From Kosakonia oryziphila (GTDB lineage: Bacteria > Pseudomonadota > Gammaproteobacteria > Enterobacterales > Enterobacteriaceae), in contig NZ_FMBC01000002.1 in NCBI RefSeq assembly GCF_900094795.1, positions 1-64,000 on the forward strand: 64,000 nucleotides of DNA. The letters are read 5' to 3'. The position numbers and the translations under genes were made by a program. Below are positions 60,349 through 64,000 of this stretch, in pieces (the stretch's first letter is position 1; every line of letters begins with the position of its first letter). The notes under the pieces were generated by a model, which did not search any database, was not told the origin of the DNA, and saw only the letters and a program-made list of their open reading frames with translations.

Positions 60349-62400
60349 ATGTCTGATGATGTTATGAAAAAAACCGATATGGTTGTAGCGAGTTATGATT
60401 CTTCTTATTTTACCTATGAATCTGTTGACGCTGGTCTGAAAGAAACGAATGAGAATGAATATTTCCGTGTCCCTCAGGGCAGCGAGGCCAGTAATGCATT
60501 TCTGTATTACCGTAAGATCTCCGGAAAAGCTGTCGAAGTTGCTGAAACCATTGGCGGGCAGTACGTAAAAAACGAAATCCATTCTCTGTATGAAATCTGT
60601 GGCCGGGGCCCTCAGGTATTTAACCTGTTTGATGCCAGCAGGATCACCGAAGGGAAATACGTCAATACGGTAGGAGCGTTGTCTGCCAATGCAGCTTACT
60701 TCGCCAGTGACATGCTGCCGGTGCAGGATAACGCGCAATATGTCTTTACAAAACAGGTTGCCCATCTGGCGTTTTATGGCTTTGACAAAAAGTTCATCAG
60801 CTATGCCGGTGCGGTGGACGCCAACACGCCATTCACCACACCAGAGGGAACGTTTTTTGTTCGCTTTTCCCAGACGCTATCAACGGGGGCTGATACGCAG
60901 GTACTGACCAAAGGCACCAGCGCACCATCGGTCTATATGGGCTATGGCTGGCGTGACTGGTACCGCCAGGATCTGAAGTCTCACCAGCAGACTGTGGAGT
61001 TATTCAACAAAAACTTTCCGGGCGCTAACCTGGTCAACCGAAACGAAGTGCTGATGGGTTATGCCCTGTCAACCAACGGCTCTGTGACTGCCAACACCAG
61101 TTATTATGTGACTGATTTTATTCCTGTGGTACCGCTGGCAACCTACATCTGCAACAGGGCCAGTAACGTGGTCTGCTGTTACGATGTAACCCTGAAAAAA
61201 GTGGATGTTCTCAGCATTCACACCAACACACCGTTCACCACGCCTGCGGATGCGGCATACATCCGGATGCATGCAACCCCGCTGAACAGTGCTGATACAC
61301 TGATGTTGTTGCACGGCAGCGATATGCCAGCGGATTATGTCCCTTTTGGTGCCCCTAACAAACAGGACATCACGCAGACATCGTTGCAGATTTCCCGCAG
61401 CACCCTCAATGCGGCATTGCCGGCAGGGCGCAATATCTTTGACAAGAGCCGCGCTCAGGTGGGTTATACCGTTTCATATCAGAATGGTGCTGTGGGCCAG
61501 AATGCCACGTATGCCATCACCGGTCTTATCCCGGTGACACCTGGCGGCCACTTTGTCTCTTCCTTCGGTACTAACTCCCTGTGCTTCTACAATGCCAGCG
61601 GTCAGTTTATTTCCGGTTCAAAAGACTACAGCAGTTCGGCACGTACGCCAGTTTCGGTGCCGGAAGGTGCATGGTTTGTGCAATTTCAGGTCACGCCAGT
61701 TAATCGCCTGGAAGCACTGATGGTAACGGAAGGGGATGCAGAACAGACAGGGTATATCCCGTTTGGTGGCAGCAGCAATGCGTTGCCTGGTCAGGGGAAA
61801 AAAGTCCTCTGGCTCGGGGACTCCATTACCTACAGCGGTTTCTATATTCCGTTTGTCCTGCAAGAAACCGGACTGACGACGCTGGCAAACTACGGCGTAC
61901 CGGGACAGGGGATCAGAACGATGTCGGGCCAGCTTACCGCTGAGACCATTGCCAGTGCAGACCTGATTTCGGTATTCGGGGGGACAAATGATTACGGCGG
62001 TAATCGTCCTCTGGGTACGCTTGCCGATTGCCGAGCGGACTATGATGAAGCATCAGGAAAATCATTCTACTACGATGTATTTTATGTGCTGAATGCGATT
62101 TTCACCCTCAAACCTGAAGTGCCAGTGGTTTTCAGCACTCCGCTGAAACGTGGAAATGTCGCAGGGCAAACGGTGGTGTATCCGGCGGCGAATGGTGCCG
62201 GAGTTAAACTGGAGCAGTACGTTCAGGCCATCAAAGAGGTGTGTTCCGTGTTTTCCGTACCGGTCTGTGATCTGTTCAACGAAAGCGGGGTTAATCTGTA
62301 TAACCTGTCACAGTTCACACTTGATAACTTACATCCGAATGACGCAGGCTCTGAGCGGATTGCACATAAGATGGTAGAGCGTTTTAATTCAATGCTGTAA
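60349..62400 (+). CDS. Tailspike-like SGNH/GDSL hydrolase with three repeated modules
   Basis: Protein of 683 residues from MSDDVMKKTDM, with AAGGAG seven bases upstream. Residues about 1–65 resemble a phage tail-fibre segment (YFRVPQGSEASNAFLYYRKISGKAVEVAETIGG). Three related modules of about 125 residues follow (about 75–205, 210–330, 345–475), each with a pattern of an N-x-F start, an extended Ala/Tyr stretch, then PFTTP/PVSVP…A-F/Y-I/V-R. They look like beta-sandwich sugar-binding repeats. The C-terminus (about 488–683) is an SGNH hydrolase: GDSIT with Ser about 492, GGTND and DNLHPNDAG (Asp/His about 656–660). It probably deacylates or cleaves a polysaccharide. A link with bacteriocin uptake or release is only a guess. 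Confidence 0.88.
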   Translation: MSDDVMKKTDMVVASYDSSYFTYESVDAGLKETNENEYFRVPQGSEASNAFLYYRKISGKAVEVAETIGGQYVKNEIHSLYEICGRGPQVFNLFDASRITEGKYVNTVGALSANAAYFASDMLPVQDNAQYVFTKQVAHLAFYGFDKKFISYAGAVDANTPFTTPEGTFFVRFSQTLSTGADTQVLTKGTSAPSVYMGYGWRDWYRQDLKSHQQTVELFNKNFPGANLVNRNEVLMGYALSTNGSVTANTSYYVTDFIPVVPLATYICNRASNVVCCYDVTLKKVDVLSIHTNTPFTTPADAAYIRMHATPLNSADTLMLLHGSDMPADYVPFGAPNKQDITQTSLQISRSTLNAALPAGRNIFDKSRAQVGYTVSYQNGAVGQNATYAITGLIPVTPGGHFVSSFGTNSLCFYNASGQFISGSKDYSSSARTPVSVPEGAWFVQFQVTPVNRLEALMVTEGDAEQTGYIPFGGSSNALPGQGKKVLWLGDSITYSGFYIPFVLQETGLTTLANYGVPGQGIRTMSGQLTAETIASADLISVFGGTNDYGGNRPLGTLADCRADYDEASGKSFYYDVFYVLNAIFTLKPEVPVVFSTPLKRGNVAGQTVVYPAANGAGVKLEQYVQAIKEVCSVFSVPVCDLFNESGVNLYNLSQFTLDNLHPNDAGSERIAHKMVERFNSML

Positions 62401-62558
62401 TCATTAACGAAATAAATATCCTCCGGCTATGCCGTAATGCTGCTCACTTAAGGAATCGAGACCTGAAATTCAGGTCTCAGATGAAAGGAAACGGGACGGT
62501 AAACCTGATTTCTTCGTTATCCCTCTGAGCATTAATATGAATTTTTATTCATAAAATG
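62401..62558. other. Spacer at right end of the insertion, with a perfect palindrome
   Basis: No gene. A perfect 10-bp inverted repeat with a 1-base centre lies at 62458–62478 (GAGACCTGAA, then A, then TTCAGGTCTC). It is a possible terminator for the SGNH gene or a remnant of another recombination site. No T-run follows directly. Confidence 0.5.
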
Positions 62559-62576
62559 CTTAAGTGACTGGCATTA
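62559..62576 (-). repeat. Right outer IS4-type terminal repeat
   Basis: CTTAAGTGACTGGCATTA is the inverted partner of the left end at 56501–56518 (15 of 18). The six bases before it (AAATGCT region, 62551–62558) also resemble the sequence before the inner repeat at 57825, so it is likely a copy of the transposase-proximal IS end. Confidence 0.75.
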
Positions 62577-62600
62577 AACCTTACGGTTGGGCTTTTTTGA
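62577..62600 (-). terminator. Right half of the split terminator, with the right direct repeat
   Basis: It begins with the right target repeat (ACCTTACGGTT, 62578–62588) and continues GGTTGGGC and six T. With 56482–56500 it forms a complete hairpin. It is followed by the 3' tRNA fragment. Confidence 0.7.
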
Positions 62601-62603
62601 ATT

Positions 62604-62622
62604 TGGTCGGTGCCAGAGGATT
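62604..62622 (-). repeat. 3' end fragment of tRNA-Pro in tandem
   Basis: TGGTCGGTGCCAGAGGATT matches the tRNA-Pro 3' end at 62774–62792 at 17 of 19 bases, and the sequence from the terminator arm through here (62584–62622) repeats at 62754–62792 with a 170-bp offset. Between them lie small hairpins (GCCCTGCGGGC, CGTTGCTGAAGCAACG). It is probably a tRNA-end/terminator duplication, as left by integration or tandem duplication. Confidence 0.7.
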
Positions 62623-62737
62623 ACTCGCCACTATGTGGCTCGCCCTGCGGGCCGTTGCTGAAGCAACGTTCTCTCGCGTTGCTCGAGTCGAACCTCTTCC
62701 CCCGGAGGTTCTCATCCTCTTTTTGAGGGCTGAAAGC

Positions 62738-62767
62738 AAAAAACCCAACCTTGCGGTTGGGCTTTTT
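62738..62767 (-). terminator. Rho-independent terminator of tRNA-Pro
   Basis: On the minus strand, CCCAACC (62755–62761), loop GCAA, GGTTGGG (62744–62750), then a run of seven T. It lies six bases past the tRNA 3' end. Confidence 0.9.
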
Positions 62768-62773
62768 TGAATT

Positions 62774-62850
<77 letters not shown>

Positions 62851-62941
62851 AATGCGGGGCGCATCTTACTGCCGTGAAGCTACCCCGTCAATCCCCTAAT
62901 GTAAAAAAGCATACTGACTGGCGATAAAGCCAGCAGAGCGC

Positions 62942-64000
62942 TTACTTCGCCGCCTGAGTCGGTAAATGGCACCAGTTATTGTTCTCGTTAATCCCGCCAT
63001 TTGGCGAGGTATAACCAAGGCAACCCATAATAGTGTCGTACAGTTCAACGTGACGACGCGGCGTTTTAAACGCTGCCTGCTGCTTAAGCCGGGCAAACAT
63101 CTGCGCCTTTTGCGGATCTTCAAGATACTTGTCGGACATCCACACCATCATCGGCACGCGGAACTGCTCCGGGGGTGCCATTTTGCGCGGCGTACCGTGC
63201 AAATGTTCCTTTTCATTGATCGACTCTCCGTGGTCAGCAGCATAGAAAATGATCGCTTTCCGGTCACGCATCTTATCAATCACGCTATCAATAAAGTGAT
63301 CCACATAGATGACGGAGTTATCGAAGGAGTTGATCATCTCTGCTTTGCTGCACTTGTCATCGACGCCGACGCACTCCGGCGTCCACTGCGCAAAGCTGCG
63401 CGGATAACGCTGGGTATAGTTAAAGTGTGAGCCTTTGGTATGCATAATAATCAAATGCTTACTTGCGGATTTATTGTCCAGCGAATTCTGCATTTCATTG
63501 ACAAGCAGCATATCGTCCACGCTTCTGCCACGGTTACGCGGCTCAGCGCCAATCTGCTCGCGATAAGCGATGTTGTCGGCCATGGTATTGCTGTAGAACC
63601 ACATCTCACTCTGCATGGCGTACAAATCACTGGCGAAACCCAGTTGTTTAAGCACGGCAAAGACATTTTGCTCTTTCAGTGTGCGCTGCGGGTTATCTTC
63701 CGCACCGCCTTCACGAACAAACATACAGCGCAGAGAGAGCCTGGTCGCGGTGTCGCATGAGTAACCACGAAACGCCACGAGGTTCTTCTCCTTCGCCAGC
63801 TTCGGCGTGGTATCGCGGGAGTAACCCAGCAGCCCCATATGATCCCAACGTGTGGTCTCACCAATAATGAATACCACCCAGGTATCATCAATATCTTTCG
63901 GCGCGACATAGGTAAACTTCGTCGCCGGGTTGATCAACGATTTATTGCCGGAGGATTCATCCACTTGTGCCCAGGCATACAGCCCCAGCGCAGAGAGCCA
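62942..64000 (-). CDS. eptB: Kdo2-lipid A phosphoethanolamine 7''-transferase EptB, C-terminal part
   Basis: The frame runs from the window edge (coded WLSALGLYAWAQVDESS) to the stop at 62942, giving about 352 residues of an enzyme normally about 563 long; the membrane domain is beyond the window. The periplasmic alkaline-phosphatase-like domain shows FIIGETTRWDHMGLLGY (with the Thr nucleophile in TATRLSLR), metal-binding DHGES and the His in EKEHLHGTP. It adds phosphoethanolamine to the outer Kdo of LPS and can reduce polymyxin binding. The position after proK matches E. coli. Confidence 0.96.
   Translation of the reverse strand, partial: WLSALGLYAWAQVDESSGNKSLINPATKFTYVAPKDIDDTWVVFIIGETTRWDHMGLLGYSRDTTPKLAKEKNLVAFRGYSCDTATRLSLRCMFVREGGAEDNPQRTLKEQNVFAVLKQLGFASDLYAMQSEMWFYSNTMADNIAYREQIGAEPRNRGRSVDDMLLVNEMQNSLDNKSASKHLIIMHTKGSHFNYTQRYPRSFAQWTPECVGVDDKCSKAEMINSFDNSVIYVDHFIDSVIDKMRDRKAIIFYAADHGESINEKEHLHGTPRKMAPPEQFRVPMMVWMSDKYLEDPQKAQMFARLKQQAAFKTPRRHVELYDTIMGCLGYTSPNGGINENNNWCHLPTQAAK

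Larger units (their letters stand above)
56501..62576. mobile_element. 6.1-kb IS4-bounded unit carrying a bacteriocin cassette
   Basis: Outer ends are TAATGCTTGTCAGTTAAG (56501–56518) and, inverted, TAATGCCAGTCACTTAAG (62559–62576), identical at 15 of 18 positions. The outer pair matches better than the inner pair of the IS itself. An 11-bp direct repeat (one mismatch) flanks the whole block inside a split terminator. Contents from left: transposase (frameshifted), AT-rich spacer, bacteriocin, immunity gene, SGNH hydrolase. The simplest reading is that the unit moved as one piece from its outer ends; it could no longer move by itself now. Confidence 0.75.

Overview
The window is enterobacterial chromosome. 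From treF to eptB it keeps the order of the E. coli treF–yhjC–yhjD–yhjE–yhjG–pdeH–kdgK–yhjJ–dctA–pdeK–bcs–dpp–proK–eptB region. A second, Komagataeibacter-like cellulose operon (bcsOQABCDZ) sits beside the E. coli-type one. That arrangement is best known to me from Kosakonia, Enterobacter and relatives, so the genus is an inference and not a reading.

Layout. 1–5012: right part of a Tn3-family unit transposon (transposase, serine resolvase, an unrecognised two-gene cassette) whose 38-bp right inverted repeat ends inside an acetyltransferase gene, leaving only that gene's 5' part. 5013–23733: core genes for trehalose hydrolysis (treF), a HEPN-like membrane protein, a GNAT enzyme, a BOF protein, an SDR/LysR divergent pair, yhjD, yhjE, yhjG (apparent frameshift), the c-di-GMP phosphodiesterase pdeH with a FliA promoter, kdgK, yhjJ, dctA and the GGDEF/EAL protein pdeK. 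23957–38108: E. coli-type cellulose locus, bcsRQABZC on the minus strand and bcsEFG divergent; bcsA here carries an in-frame amber codon at codon 31. 38148–49359: second cellulose operon bcsOQABCDZ, intact as far as can be read. 49943–50090: a MITE-like repeat. 50134–55812: dppABCDF dipeptide transporter. 56501–62576: a 6.1-kb insert between dppA and tRNA-Pro. 62774–62850: tRNA-Pro(CGG). 62942–64000: 3' part of eptB.

The most unusual region is 56501–62576. An IS4-family transposase gene (frameshifted) lies at its left end. IS4-type terminal repeats of 18 bp (15/18 identical, starting TAATGC) lie at both extremes, and an 11-bp direct repeat (10/11) flanks the whole block. The repeat lies inside what was a Rho-independent terminator, and joining the two flanks restores the terminator. 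Inside are a nuclease bacteriocin with a pyocin-S/colicin-E-type HNH DNase, its Im9-like immunity protein, and a tailspike-like SGNH hydrolase with three repeated modules. This reads as an IS4-mobilised bacteriocin cassette.

How the genes work together: the window has two cellulose synthase systems, c-di-GMP phosphodiesterases that would tune them (pdeH, and pdeK with its catalytic EAL changed to KAL), and the c-di-GMP-binding and pEtN-transfer accessories bcsE/F/G. If the amber codon in the first bcsA is real, cellulose would depend mainly on the second operon. The recent changes visible in the sequence are two transposon insertions, one nonsense codon and two homopolymer frameshifts.
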